From: Gammaproteobacteria bacterium
GTDB taxonomy: Bacteria; Pseudomonadota; Gammaproteobacteria; HK1
Length of the DNA stretch: 64,000 nucleotides
Direction of reading: 5' to 3'
Assembly (NCBI GenBank): GCA_022824305.1
Contig: JAJEAD010000032.1
Coordinates: 1 to 64,000, forward strand
The notes beneath the pieces were generated by a model. That model worked only from the letters and a program-made list of their open reading frames with translations, was not told where the DNA came from and ran no database searches. The translations under genes and the position numbers were made by a program. Shown here piece by piece: positions 10,784 to 19,357 of this stretch. Every line of letters starts with the position of its first letter. Positions within the stretch are counted from its first letter, which is position 1.

Positions 10784-12022
10784 TCAGCTGCATTCCGCCG
10801 CGTCGGCCCCGGAGACCATCTGCGTCGGTCCGCCGGCGTTGGGACGGATGTCGAAGTCGAATATCCCGGTCGGAATCGCCAGCGTGCAGCAGGCGTTCGG
10901 GATGTCGACGATGCCGCTGATGCGACCCTCGCACGGGGCGGTGCCGATGATCATGTAAGCCTGCTCGCCCGTGTATCCGAACTTCTTCAGGTACTCGATG
11001 GCGTTCAGGCAGGCCCTCCGGTAGGCGACGGTGGCATCCAGGTAGCGCTGCTCCCCGGTGTGCTCGTCGACGCAGACCCCCTCGAAGATCAGGTAGTCGG
11101 AGTAGTTCGGCTCAACCGGGCTCGGCCGGAAGATGGGATTGGTGATCCCGTACTTCTCCACTCCGCCCTTGATGAGGTCGACCCCGATGTCGATCCAGCC
11201 CGCCATCTCGATGGCGCCGCAGAAGGTGATCTCGCCGTCGCCCTGCGACCAGTGGATGTCCCCCATCGAAAGGCCGCCGCCGTCCACGTAGACCGGGAAG
11301 TAGCACCGCGACCCGCGGGAGAGGTTCTTGATGTCGCAGTTCCCGCCGTGCTCGCGCCCCGGCACGGTGCGCGCCGCCTCCTTGCCGGCCGCCTCCCCGG
11401 CCGCACCGGACATCTGTCCCATGAGCGCGGTGGTGGTTCCGGCAATGCCGTCGGGCAGGGTGCAAAGCGGCGGCACCCGCTCGGGATCGGTCTTGAAGAG
11501 CTCGTGCTCGCGGCTGTTCCACTTCGCGAGCAGGTCCGCGGAGGGAAGGGTTCCGATCAGTCCCGGATGTATGAGGCCGGGAAAGCGCACCCCGGGAATG
11601 TGGCGGGACGTGGTGTAGACACCACTGAAGTCCCAGCACGCCTTGCGCGCGGCGGGGAAGTGCCGGTCGAGGAATCCTCCGCCGTTCTCGTACGCGAAGA
11701 TGCCCGTGAAGCCCCACTGCGAGTCTTCGAGCCAGCCGATGTCGTTGATGTCGACGACCATCAGGTCGCCCGGCTCCGCCCCTTCGACTCCGAAGGGACC
11801 GCTCAGGTAGTGCACCTTCGACAGATCGACGTCCCGGATGTCGTTCGCGGAGTCGTCGTTCTTGATCTGGCCGCCCGTCCAGTCGTAGCACTCCACCCGG
11901 AACTCGTCCCCCGGCTTGAACTGCTCGACGATGGGAATGTCCGGATGCCAGCGGTTGTGGGTCTTGGTCGCCTGGTCCTCCGGCCACTTGTCCATCTCGG
12001 CTCTGAATACCGTCTTTGCCAT
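10784..12022 (-). CDS. fmdA: formamidase (FmdA/AmdA acetamidase-formamidase family)
   Basis: FmdA hydrolyses formamide to formate and ammonia. The 412-residue product has the family length and typical blocks: KWPEDQATKTHNRWHPDIP near the N-terminus, FKPGDEFRVECYDWTGGQI, HYLSGPFGVEGAEPGDLMVV, and FPVYVDGGGLSMGDIHWSQG with its acidic and histidine residues. The start is ATG at 12022, eight bases behind a strong AGGAGG; the longer upstream frame is non-coding. It is first in a minus-strand group with an AmiS/UreI channel and an FmdB protein, a classic short-chain amide utilisation set. The LuxR-type regulator gene just upstream is a plausible controller. Confidence 0.93.
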   Translation of the reverse strand: MAKTVFRAEMDKWPEDQATKTHNRWHPDIPIVEQFKPGDEFRVECYDWTGGQIKNDDSANDIRDVDLSKVHYLSGPFGVEGAEPGDLMVVDINDIGWLEDSQWGFTGIFAYENGGGFLDRHFPAARKACWDFSGVYTTSRHIPGVRFPGLIHPGLIGTLPSADLLAKWNSREHELFKTDPERVPPLCTLPDGIAGTTTALMGQMSGAAGEAAGKEAARTVPGREHGGNCDIKNLSRGSRCYFPVYVDGGGLSMGDIHWSQGDGEITFCGAIEMAGWIDIGVDLIKGGVEKYGITNPIFRPSPVEPNYSDYLIFEGVCVDEHTGEQRYLDATVAYRRACLNAIEYLKKFGYTGEQAYMIIGTAPCEGRISGIVDIPNACCTLAIPTGIFDFDIRPNAGGPTQMVSGADAAECS

Positions 12023-12340
12023 TGCAGCCTCCTCGTTTGGTCCGTTTGCGTGCGCGGCGCCGCCCGCCCCGCGGGACGGCGGCACCCGGACTCTCCGGCT
12101 CGTCCCCGGACCGCAGGGATCGAGTTCCGAATCCGGTGAATCGAGCCTATGCGAGCCTGGAAGCGGCAGAATCACCCCGAAACGACGCTCGCTCTGCCCC
12201 ATTCGGGTCAGGAGGCACCCGCCCCTGAATGCGAGACCCGCCTCACCCGATCGAGGGATACGCGAGTCCCCCGCCGGAGGGAGGACGCTCCGGGCCGGGA
12301 GCGCGAGAAAGACGGGGGCTCGGACGCCGGAGGCGGGAGG
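12023..12340. other. intergenic region upstream of fmdA
   Basis: This 318-base spacer separates the LuxR-type gene from fmdA, both on the minus strand. It must hold the fmdA promoter, but no clear -35/-10 pair or sigma-54 (GG-N10-GC) element stood out. The only obvious signal is the AGGAGG ribosome-binding site at 12028-12033. Confidence 0.4.
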
Positions 12341-13498
12341 TCAGACGTGCTCGGTGCAGAGCCGGGAGTGGAGGTGCACGAGCTCGATCTGGCTGTGCGT
12401 ATGCGTCTTCTGGTAAATCTGCTTGAGGTGGCTGCGAACCGTGTTCTCCGACACGCGCAGCAGCCGCGAGGCGTCGGAGAGGCTGTGCCCGGTGAGGATG
12501 GCGCCTGCGAGACGGGCCTGAGCCGGAGTAAGCTCGAATATGCTCGCAAAGGCGCAACGCTTCAGGTCGTAGGTGGGATGGGGGTTTCGGGCCACCAGCA
12601 TCGCGGCAGGCCGGGTCGCCCCCGGCACGCCCTGCCCGCCGTCGCCGGCGGGCGCGATCGAGAGGACGAGGGGGTGCAGCCCCCGGGGATTCGTGAGGGT
12701 CAGGATCCTGGCCTCGACTCCGGCCGACGTGGGCACCGAAGCGGCCTCGGCGATGGCCTCGCGCAGTGCCCGGTCCTCGGCCCGGGAGGCCGCCGCGATG
12801 CGTTCTCCGCGCACCTCGAGCCCTTCGAACTCCTCCAGAAGTCCCTCGCAGCGCGAATTGGCGAGCAGTACCGTGGCGTCCACGTCGACCACGAACACCG
12901 CGGAATCCATCCGGTCCACGATCGCGCGCAGGGCCCGGTTCTCGCCGCGGGCGCCCACCAGCCGCGAATGGTTCTCGAACGAGACCGCCAGGTGCCTGAG
13001 AATGGACCCGAAGAGGGCACGATCCTCGTCGTCGAATGCCGGCTGCCCCCGGCCCCGCAGCACGTCGGTGTAGTACACGACATTGTCTCGCCGCGAAACC
13101 ACGCCGCAGAGCCGGTGGAGCAGACCGTGGGGCTTGAGGTAGTCGCGATAGTAGTCGGTGCGCCGGAGCGCGTGGGACGCGAGCAGCTCCTCCCCGGTCA
13201 TGACCCGGCCCGGTCGATAGTCGAGGCTGGAAATGAACCAGGGGTTGCGGGCGGAGTGCTCGGCCGCGTAGGCCTCGCTGTCCGCGGGACTCGACGGAGA
13301 CTCGAAGAGCCACTCGCCCCGGCCGGAGGCGAAGTCGTGGCGCGCGAGCACCGCGGCACGGCCGCGGAGCAGGCCCCGCAGACCCGCAATGGCGTCCCGC
13401 CAGCGGTGGCGGTGGCCCGCCGCGACGTGGATGCTGTGGATGAGCGCATCCACCTTCGCCGGGTCGACGGCGTGCCCCGCGACTTCGTAACTCTTCAC
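12341..13498 (-). CDS. LuxR-type transcriptional regulator with PAS/GAF-like sensor region
   Basis: A 385-residue protein. The C-terminal 60 residues are a LuxR/NarL helix-turn-helix: ELTPAQARLAGAILTG, ASRLLRVSENTVRSHLKQIY. The middle part (about 185-290) looks like a PAS fold (MDSAVFVVDVDATVLLANSR). The N-terminal half, rich in Trp, His and Tyr, is an unassigned sensory region. There is no receiver domain, so it probably senses a small molecule directly. It starts at GTG. It lies directly upstream of fmdA in the same direction and is divergent from the permease-kinase gene, so it may regulate either side. The ligand is unknown; an amide is an inference from context. Confidence 0.8.
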   Translation of the reverse strand: MKSYEVAGHAVDPAKVDALIHSIHVAAGHRHRWRDAIAGLRGLLRGRAAVLARHDFASGRGEWLFESPSSPADSEAYAAEHSARNPWFISSLDYRPGRVMTGEELLASHALRRTDYYRDYLKPHGLLHRLCGVVSRRDNVVYYTDVLRGRGQPAFDDEDRALFGSILRHLAVSFENHSRLVGARGENRALRAIVDRMDSAVFVVDVDATVLLANSRCEGLLEEFEGLEVRGERIAAASRAEDRALREAIAEAASVPTSAGVEARILTLTNPRGLHPLVLSIAPAGDGGQGVPGATRPAAMLVARNPHPTYDLKRCAFASIFELTPAQARLAGAILTGHSLSDASRLLRVSENTVRSHLKQIYQKTHTHSQIELVHLHSRLCTEHV

Positions 13499-13725
13499 GC
13501 GCCGTCCGTCGCCGTGGCCGGCCCGGTCACGGGCGCGCGTCGCTCTGGGGCACCGATCACGGTGGAGACGCCTCCTCTTCGCTCGGCGTTCGTGCCGCCC
13601 CGCACATCCGAATCAAGACTTCCGGCCCCGACGAGGAGCCGACTCCCGGAACGGCCGCGCAGCGAAGAGCAAACACCATCCTGCATCGGAATACCGATGT
13701 CAAGGCGAAGCCGGGAGACCGCTCC

Positions 13726-16452
13726 GTGATCCGGATCAGGCGCAACTACCGGGCCTGGGTCGCGAACGAGACGCTGGAGGACTACTCGCTGCGCTACGCC
13801 GCCCGGTCCTACCGCAAGTGGTCCCCCTATCTGCTCGCCAGCACCGCGCTCGGCGGCATCTCCTTCCTCGCGCTGGAGGCGATCGGCGCCGCGATCACGA
13901 TCAGTACGGGCTTCGCCAACGCCTTCCCCGCGATCATCGTCGCCGTCGTGCTCATCTTTGCCACCTGCCTGCCCATCACCTACTACGCGAGCCGCTACAA
14001 CATCGACATGGACCTGCTCACGCGGGGGGCGGGCTTCGGCTACATCGGCTCGACGATCACTTCGCTCATCTACGCCTCCTTCACCTTCATCTTCTTCGCC
14101 CTCGAAGCCGCGATCATGGCCCAGGCGATCGAGCTCTACTTCGGGCTGCCCATCGCGATCGGCTACGTGCTGTGCTCGCTGGTGATCATCCCCATCACCT
14201 TCTTCGGTGTCACCCTGATCAACCGCCTGCAGCTCTGGACGCTGCCGGTGTGGGCGGTGCTCTTCGTCACCCCCTTCTGGTTCGTGTTCGCCAAGGAGCC
14301 GGCGCTGCTCTCCGAGTGGTCCGAGTTCGCGGGGCGCGCCGGGCACGGCGGCGGCTTCGACTTCCTCCTCTTCGGCGCCGCCACCGGGGTGCTGTTCTCC
14401 CTCGTCGCCCAGGTCGGCGAGCAGGTCGACTACCTGCGCTTCCTGCCCGATCGCAGCCGGGAGAACCGCTGGCACTGGTGGGCCGCCCTCCTCTGCGCCG
14501 GACCCGGCTGGATACTGCTCGGCGGGCTCAAGATCCTCGCCGGCAGCCTGCTCGCGTACGTCGTGGTGCGTCACGACGGCAGCTTCGCCGAGGCGGTGGA
14601 GCCGGTGCGGATGTACATCGAGGCCTACGAGTTCATGTTCGACGATGCCGGCCTCGTCGTCCTCGTGGCGACGGTGTTCGTGATCATCTCGCAGGTGAAG
14701 ATCAACGTCACCAATGCCTACGCGGGCTCTCTCGCGTGGGGCAACTTCTTCTCCCGCGTCACCCACTACCACCCCGGCAGGGTGACCTGGCTGGTGTTCA
14801 ACGTGCTGATCGCGCTGCTGCTGATGCTGCTCGGGATCTTCGAGACCCTGGAAGCGGTGCTCAGCGTCTACGCGAACGTCGCGAGCGCCTGGGTGGGCGC
14901 GCTCGTTGCGGATCTCGTGGTGCTGAAGCCCCTGCGCATCAGCCCGCCCTTCATCGAGTTCAAGCGCGCCCATCTCTACGACATCAACCCGGTCGGCTGC
15001 GGCGCGATGGCCATCGCATCGCTGCTCTCCGTCGCCGCGTACTTCGGCGCCTTCGGCATCGTGGCGCAGGTGTACTCGGCCTTCCTGTCCCTGATCATCG
15101 CCTTCGCCACCGCGATCCTCATCGGGTGGGTGACGAAGGGGCGCTACTACATCGCGCGCGAGGACGCCGAGTACCGCGACGTGCGCGGCGCGGCGCCGGT
15201 CGCGTGCTGCATCTGCCGGATCGAGTACGAGCCCGACGACATGGCCCACTGCCCCTTCTACGAGGGGCCCATCTGCTCGCTGTGCTGCACTCTCGACAGC
15301 CACTGCCACGACGTGTGCAAGGAGCCGGAGCCGGCGCGCGCCGCGCCGGCGGCGCGTCCGGCGGCGCCTTCGCTCGCGCAACCCACCTTCCGGGCGAGCG
15401 TGGCGCGCCGCGTGTGGCGATTCGTGGTGCTCTTCTGCGTGCTCGCGGTCATCGCCGGAGCGCTCTTCCTCCTCTCCTACCGCCTTCTCGGCTTCGAGGC
15501 GACGAACGGCGCCGATCTCTCCGGCATCTTCCTGCGCCTCTATGCCGGCTCCCTCGTCCTCTTCGGGATCGCGGCGTGGTGGCTGGTGCTCATGCACGAG
15601 AGCCGGGAGCTCGCGGAGAGCGAGCTCGTGAACTCTCTCCATCACCTCGAGATGACCCAGAGGGAGCTCGTGCAGTCGGAGAAGATGGCCTCCCTCGGCG
15701 CTCTGGTGTCGGGAGTCGCGCACGAGATCAACACGCCGGTGGGCATCAACGTGAGCGCCGCCTCCTTCCTCCAAGACCGTACCCGGGCGTTGCGCCGGCA
15801 CCTCGACTCGAAGGGCCACGATCCCGATGCGGTGCAGGATTTCCTGGACGACGCCGAGGAGTCCGCCCGCCTGCTGCTCTCCAACGCCGGCCGGGCGGCG
15901 AACCTCATCCAGAGCTTCAAGCAGGTGTCGGTAGACCGGGTGAGCGAGCAGCACCGCACCTTCAACCTTCGCGAGTACCTCAAGGAGACGGTCGCGAGTC
16001 TCCGTCCCCGGCTTCGGCAGACCCGCCACCGGGTGGAGATCGCCTGTCCGGACGGGCTCGAGCTCCGGGGCTATCCCGGTCCGCTCGCGCAGGCGCTCAG
16101 CAACCTCGTCATGAACAGCCTCCGTCACGCCTGGGCTGCCGACGAGAGCGGCACGATTCGGCTGGAGGCGCGGCGGCTGGAAGGGGATCTGGTCGAGCTC
16201 CGCTACGCCGACGACGGGCGCGGCGTCCCGCCCGAGATCCGGGACAAGCTCTTCGAGCCCTTCTTCACCACCATCCGGGGCGAGGGCGGCAGCGGTCTCG
16301 GACTCTACATCGTCTACAATATCGTCACCCAGACCCTGGGCGGAAGCATCGACGTGGAGAGCGGAGCAGGGGCGGGGCTCGCCTTCCGGCTCCGCTTCCC
16401 CCGCGTCCTCGTCGCCCCCGACGCCGAACCCCCGCGCACATCGACGGGATGA
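13726..16452 (+). CDS. NCS1-type permease fused to a sensor histidine kinase
   Basis: A single 908-residue frame joins a transporter to a kinase. Residues 1-475 carry about twelve hydrophobic helices with the look of the NCS1 purine/pyrimidine/allantoin permease family. Residues about 490-535 form a Cys/His-rich knot (CCIC, HCPF, PICSLCC, HCHDVCK). Two more helices follow (about 565-625). The kinase then shows an H-box GVAHEINTP with His at about 666, an N-box LSNLVMNSLRH (about 791), and G-boxes YADDGRG and GGSGLGLYIVY. The GTG start has GGGAG upstream. The REC-EAL gene follows after ten bases. By analogy with CbrA, which joins an SLC5 symporter to a kinase, it probably senses or senses-while-transporting a nitrogenous solute. 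The fmd operon nearby suggests an amide or urea-like ligand, but this is not shown. Confidence 0.85.
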   Translation: MIRIRRNYRAWVANETLEDYSLRYAARSYRKWSPYLLASTALGGISFLALEAIGAAITISTGFANAFPAIIVAVVLIFATCLPITYYASRYNIDMDLLTRGAGFGYIGSTITSLIYASFTFIFFALEAAIMAQAIELYFGLPIAIGYVLCSLVIIPITFFGVTLINRLQLWTLPVWAVLFVTPFWFVFAKEPALLSEWSEFAGRAGHGGGFDFLLFGAATGVLFSLVAQVGEQVDYLRFLPDRSRENRWHWWAALLCAGPGWILLGGLKILAGSLLAYVVVRHDGSFAEAVEPVRMYIEAYEFMFDDAGLVVLVATVFVIISQVKINVTNAYAGSLAWGNFFSRVTHYHPGRVTWLVFNVLIALLLMLLGIFETLEAVLSVYANVASAWVGALVADLVVLKPLRISPPFIEFKRAHLYDINPVGCGAMAIASLLSVAAYFGAFGIVAQVYSAFLSLIIAFATAILIGWVTKGRYYIAREDAEYRDVRGAAPVACCICRIEYEPDDMAHCPFYEGPICSLCCTLDSHCHDVCKEPEPARAAPAARPAAPSLAQPTFRASVARRVWRFVVLFCVLAVIAGALFLLSYRLLGFEATNGADLSGIFLRLYAGSLVLFGIAAWWLVLMHESRELAESELVNSLHHLEMTQRELVQSEKMASLGALVSGVAHEINTPVGINVSAASFLQDRTRALRRHLDSKGHDPDAVQDFLDDAEESARLLLSNAGRAANLIQSFKQVSVDRVSEQHRTFNLREYLKETVASLRPRLRQTRHRVEIACPDGLELRGYPGPLAQALSNLVMNSLRHAWAADESGTIRLEARRLEGDLVELRYADDGRGVPPEIRDKLFEPFFTTIRGEGGSGLGLYIVYNIVTQTLGGSIDVESGAGAGLAFRLRFPRVLVAPDAEPPRTSTG

Positions 16453-16462
16453 GGGAGCAGTC

Positions 16463-17767
16463 TTGAGCCTGGAGCGCGAAGCACGGATCGCGGAGCGGAA
16501 GCACGGCGCCCGCACGCCGGCCCCTCCCTGGACCGCGCTCGTCGTCGACGACGATCCTGCCGTGCACGAGGTCACCCGCATCCTGCTCGCGCGGGCCTCT
16601 TTCGAGAAGCGCGCCATCGCGCTCCACCACGCCTACTCCGCCGGAGAGGCGAGAGACTTCCTCGACCGCCATCCCGAGACCGCGCTGGTGCTCCTCGACG
16701 TGGTGATGGAGAGCGACGACGCGGGACTGCGCCTGTGCGGACACATCCGCGAGTCCCTCGGCAACCACGACATCCAGATCGTGCTGCGCACCGGTCAGCC
16801 CGGACAGGCGCCGGAGCGCGAAGTCATCCTCAACTACGAGATCAACGGCTACTTCCTGAAGACGGAGCTCACCGCCCAGAAGCTGCACTCGATAATCATC
16901 TGCGCCCTGCGCACGTGGAACTACATCCAGAGCCTGAAGCGGCGTAACGGCTCGACGCGCCCGCGGACGGCGCCGGCGGGAGAGTCCGGAAACATGCCGG
17001 GCGGAATCCGGGGTGCGCTGGAGCGCAACGAGGTGGAGCTCCTCGCGCAACCCCAGCTCAGCCTTCAGCATGGAGGACTGGCGGGGGTCGAGCTGATTCC
17101 CCGATGGCAGACGGGCGGTGAGCTCGCGTGCAAGGGCGCCTCACTCCTGCGGGCGGCAGACCACGAAGGAGAGAGCGCACGGATCAGCCGCTGGCTCTTC
17201 GCAGAGGGCTGCCGACTCGCACGGCGCTGGTGCGAAGGCGCGCAACCCGTCCCGAGAGTGAGTCTCAAGGCGTCGGGAGCCGCGGTGCGCAGCGGCGCGG
17301 TGGTCGCCGCGATCCGCCGCTGTCTCGAGGAGACGAAGCTCCCGCCGCGCCGCCTCGCCCTGGAGATCCCCGAAAGCGAGCTCAGCGTGGACCTCGGGGC
17401 GAGCGCCAAGACCGTCGAGCAAGTGCAGCGCCTCGGCGTGGCCATCGTCGTCGACGAGTTCGGCATCGGGCCGACCTCCATCGCCGAGCTCCGGCAGCTC
17501 GGTCCCTCGTCCCTGAAGATCGCCCCGGAGGTGGTAGCCGGCGTCGCCTCCGATCCCGACTGCGCCGCGGTCGCACGATCGGTGATCGCGCTCGCCCATA
17601 CCCTGGGCATGTCGGTCATCGCCGAGGGGGTCGAGACCAAGGAGCAGCTCGAGTTCCTGAAATGGGAGAACTGCGAGACCGCACAGGGAGACTTCTTCGC
17701 CGAGGCGATGAGCCCGGCGCTGCTCGGCGCCTTCCTCGCATCCGACTGGAAGGGATCCCGGTCCTGA
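16463..17767 (+). CDS. response regulator with receiver and EAL-like domains
   Basis: A 434-residue protein starting at TTG behind GGGAG. The receiver domain (about 25-150) has the acidic pocket VVDDDP and phospho-acceptor Asp at about 79 in LLDVV. Its long form (HAYSAGEARDFL, IVLRTGQPGQAP) resembles receivers paired with DUF3369/HD-GYP regulators. The C-terminal EAL fold keeps several phosphodiesterase positions: Glu in GVELIPRW, LEIPES, Lys in SSLKIAP, VIAEGVET, and Gln in AQGDFF. The usual Asn after the second strand is replaced (VSLKAS), and DDFG reads DEFG. Catalysis on c-di-GMP is therefore doubtful; it may bind the dinucleotide or act as a scaffold. It is surely the partner of the permease-kinase. 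Confidence 0.85.
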   Translation: MSLEREARIAERKHGARTPAPPWTALVVDDDPAVHEVTRILLARASFEKRAIALHHAYSAGEARDFLDRHPETALVLLDVVMESDDAGLRLCGHIRESLGNHDIQIVLRTGQPGQAPEREVILNYEINGYFLKTELTAQKLHSIIICALRTWNYIQSLKRRNGSTRPRTAPAGESGNMPGGIRGALERNEVELLAQPQLSLQHGGLAGVELIPRWQTGGELACKGASLLRAADHEGESARISRWLFAEGCRLARRWCEGAQPVPRVSLKASGAAVRSGAVVAAIRRCLEETKLPPRRLALEIPESELSVDLGASAKTVEQVQRLGVAIVVDEFGIGPTSIAELRQLGPSSLKIAPEVVAGVASDPDCAAVARSVIALAHTLGMSVIAEGVETKEQLEFLKWENCETAQGDFFAEAMSPALLGAFLASDWKGSRS

Positions 17768-17785
17768 CGCGGTCGCCGCCCGGCT

Positions 17786-19309
17786 TCACCCCGCTCCGTC
17801 CATCCACTCCTCGAGCGCCGCGCGGGCGGACGCGCCGACGCGCAGGCCGAGCTTGGTGCGACGCTCGAGAACGTCGTCCGCGTTTCGTGCCCACTCGTGG
17901 GCGATGAGATAGCGCAGCTCGGCCTCGTGGAGACCACCTCCGAAGTCGCGCCCGAGATCGCCGATGCCGCCCGCCCCGTCGAGCAGGCGCGCTGCGCGGC
18001 TTCCGTACTGCCGCGCGAGACGCAGCGCGAGCGGTCCGGGCAGCCAGGGATGGCCGGCGCGCAGCCGCGCGAGGAAGCCCTCGAAGTCGGCATTTTCGAT
18101 TCCCTCGCCCCCGGGCAGAGGCGCGCTCGCGGTCCAGGCGCGCCCGAGACCGGTCAGATAGGGCGCGAGCTTCTCCATCGCATGCTCGGCGAGCTTGCGA
18201 AATGTCGTGATCTTGCCGCCGAAGACGCTCAGCATCGGCGCTTTGCCCCCGGGCGCGTCCACTTCGAAGGAGTAGTCCCGCGTGACCGCGCTCGGATTCT
18301 CCACCGCGTCGTCATAGAGCGGCCGCACGCCCGAGAAGTGCGCCAGCACGTCGTCACGCCCGGGCGGGGCGGCAAAGTAGCGTCCGAGAACGCGCAGCAG
18401 GTAGGCGATCTCGCCTTCGTCCGCCGCGACCTCCTCCGGGCGTCCCGCGAAGGGAACGTCGGTCGTGCCGACGAGGGCGAGAGCGTCCTCGTAGGGATTG
18501 ACGAATATCACTCTTCGGTCGTCGTTCTGAACGAGGTAGGCGTGCTCTCCTGCCCAGAACTTGCGAGTGACCAGGTGGCTGCCCTTCACCAGGCGCACCC
18601 GCCGCGCGGAGTTCCGCCCCGCAATGCGCGTTATCACGTCCTCCACCCACGGCCCGGTCGCGTTGACGAGCGCCCGCGCGCGGAGTCGGCAGAGAGTGCC
18701 GGTCGCCTCGTCGCGCACCGACACGTGCCAGCGCCCCGCCTTGCGGCGGGCGGCGATGCAGGGACAACGGGTCAGAATGCGAGCCCCGCGCTCGGCCGCA
18801 TCGAGGGCGGCAAGGACGACCAGGCGCGCGTCATCCACCCAGCAGTCCGAGAACTCGTAGGCGACCCGGAAATCGGGCCGCAACGCAACGCCTTCCGGCA
18901 CCCGGGAGAGGTCGAGAGTGCGCGTGCCGGGCAGGCGCTGCCGGCGGCCGAGGGTGTCGTAGAGCAGGAGCCCGAGGCGCACCAGCCAGCGGGGCCGCTC
19001 GCCCGCGCCCTGCGGCATCACGAAACGCATCGGCCGGATGATGTGCGGCGCCGCCGCGAGCAGGACCTCGCGCTCGACGAGCGCCTCGTGCACCAGGCGG
19101 AATTCGAAGTGCTCGAGGTAGCGCAGTCCGCCGTGCACCAGCTTCCCGGATCGCGAGCTGGTCCCTTCTCCGAGATCCCCCTTCTCGCAGAGGATCACCG
19201 ACAGTCCGCGGCCGGCGGCGTCGCGGGCGATTCCCGCACCGTTGACTCCGCCGCCGACCACGCAGAGGTCGACTTCCCCGAGGTCACGGGCCGCGCCGGG
19301 GTCGATCAT
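17786..19309 (-). CDS. glpD: GlpD/EryB-like FAD-dependent polyol-phosphate dehydrogenase
   Basis: This 507-residue flavoprotein belongs to the GlpD family, which oxidises glycerol-3-phosphate or, in EryB, erythritol phosphate and feeds electrons to quinones. The N-terminal FAD fold is VVGGGVNGAGIARDAAGRG, followed by the family block GTSSRSGKLVHGGLRYLE. Downstream are NATGPWVEDV and the FGGKITTFRKLAE motif. It is the last gene of a minus-strand run of importer, kinase and D-2-hydroxyacid dehydrogenase. Beside an EryA-like kinase, its substrate is more likely a phosphorylated polyol than glycerol phosphate, but sequence alone cannot decide. Confidence 0.88.
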   Translation of the reverse strand: MIDPGAARDLGEVDLCVVGGGVNGAGIARDAAGRGLSVILCEKGDLGEGTSSRSGKLVHGGLRYLEHFEFRLVHEALVEREVLLAAAPHIIRPMRFVMPQGAGERPRWLVRLGLLLYDTLGRRQRLPGTRTLDLSRVPEGVALRPDFRVAYEFSDCWVDDARLVVLAALDAAERGARILTRCPCIAARRKAGRWHVSVRDEATGTLCRLRARALVNATGPWVEDVITRIAGRNSARRVRLVKGSHLVTRKFWAGEHAYLVQNDDRRVIFVNPYEDALALVGTTDVPFAGRPEEVAADEGEIAYLLRVLGRYFAAPPGRDDVLAHFSGVRPLYDDAVENPSAVTRDYSFEVDAPGGKAPMLSVFGGKITTFRKLAEHAMEKLAPYLTGLGRAWTASAPLPGGEGIENADFEGFLARLRAGHPWLPGPLALRLARQYGSRAARLLDGAGGIGDLGRDFGGGLHEAELRYLIAHEWARNADDVLERRTKLGLRVGASARAALEEWMDGAG

Positions 19310-19357
19310 CCTGCCCTCGCCCCGGGGCCCTTCTCCACCTCCATTCCGCGGCGCCGG

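Noticed and set aside
13495..16617. 1040-codon antisense frame opposite the permease-kinase gene
   Set aside because: Low-complexity Glu/Gly/Arg/His composition typical of shadows; the plus frame has full permease and kinase motifs.
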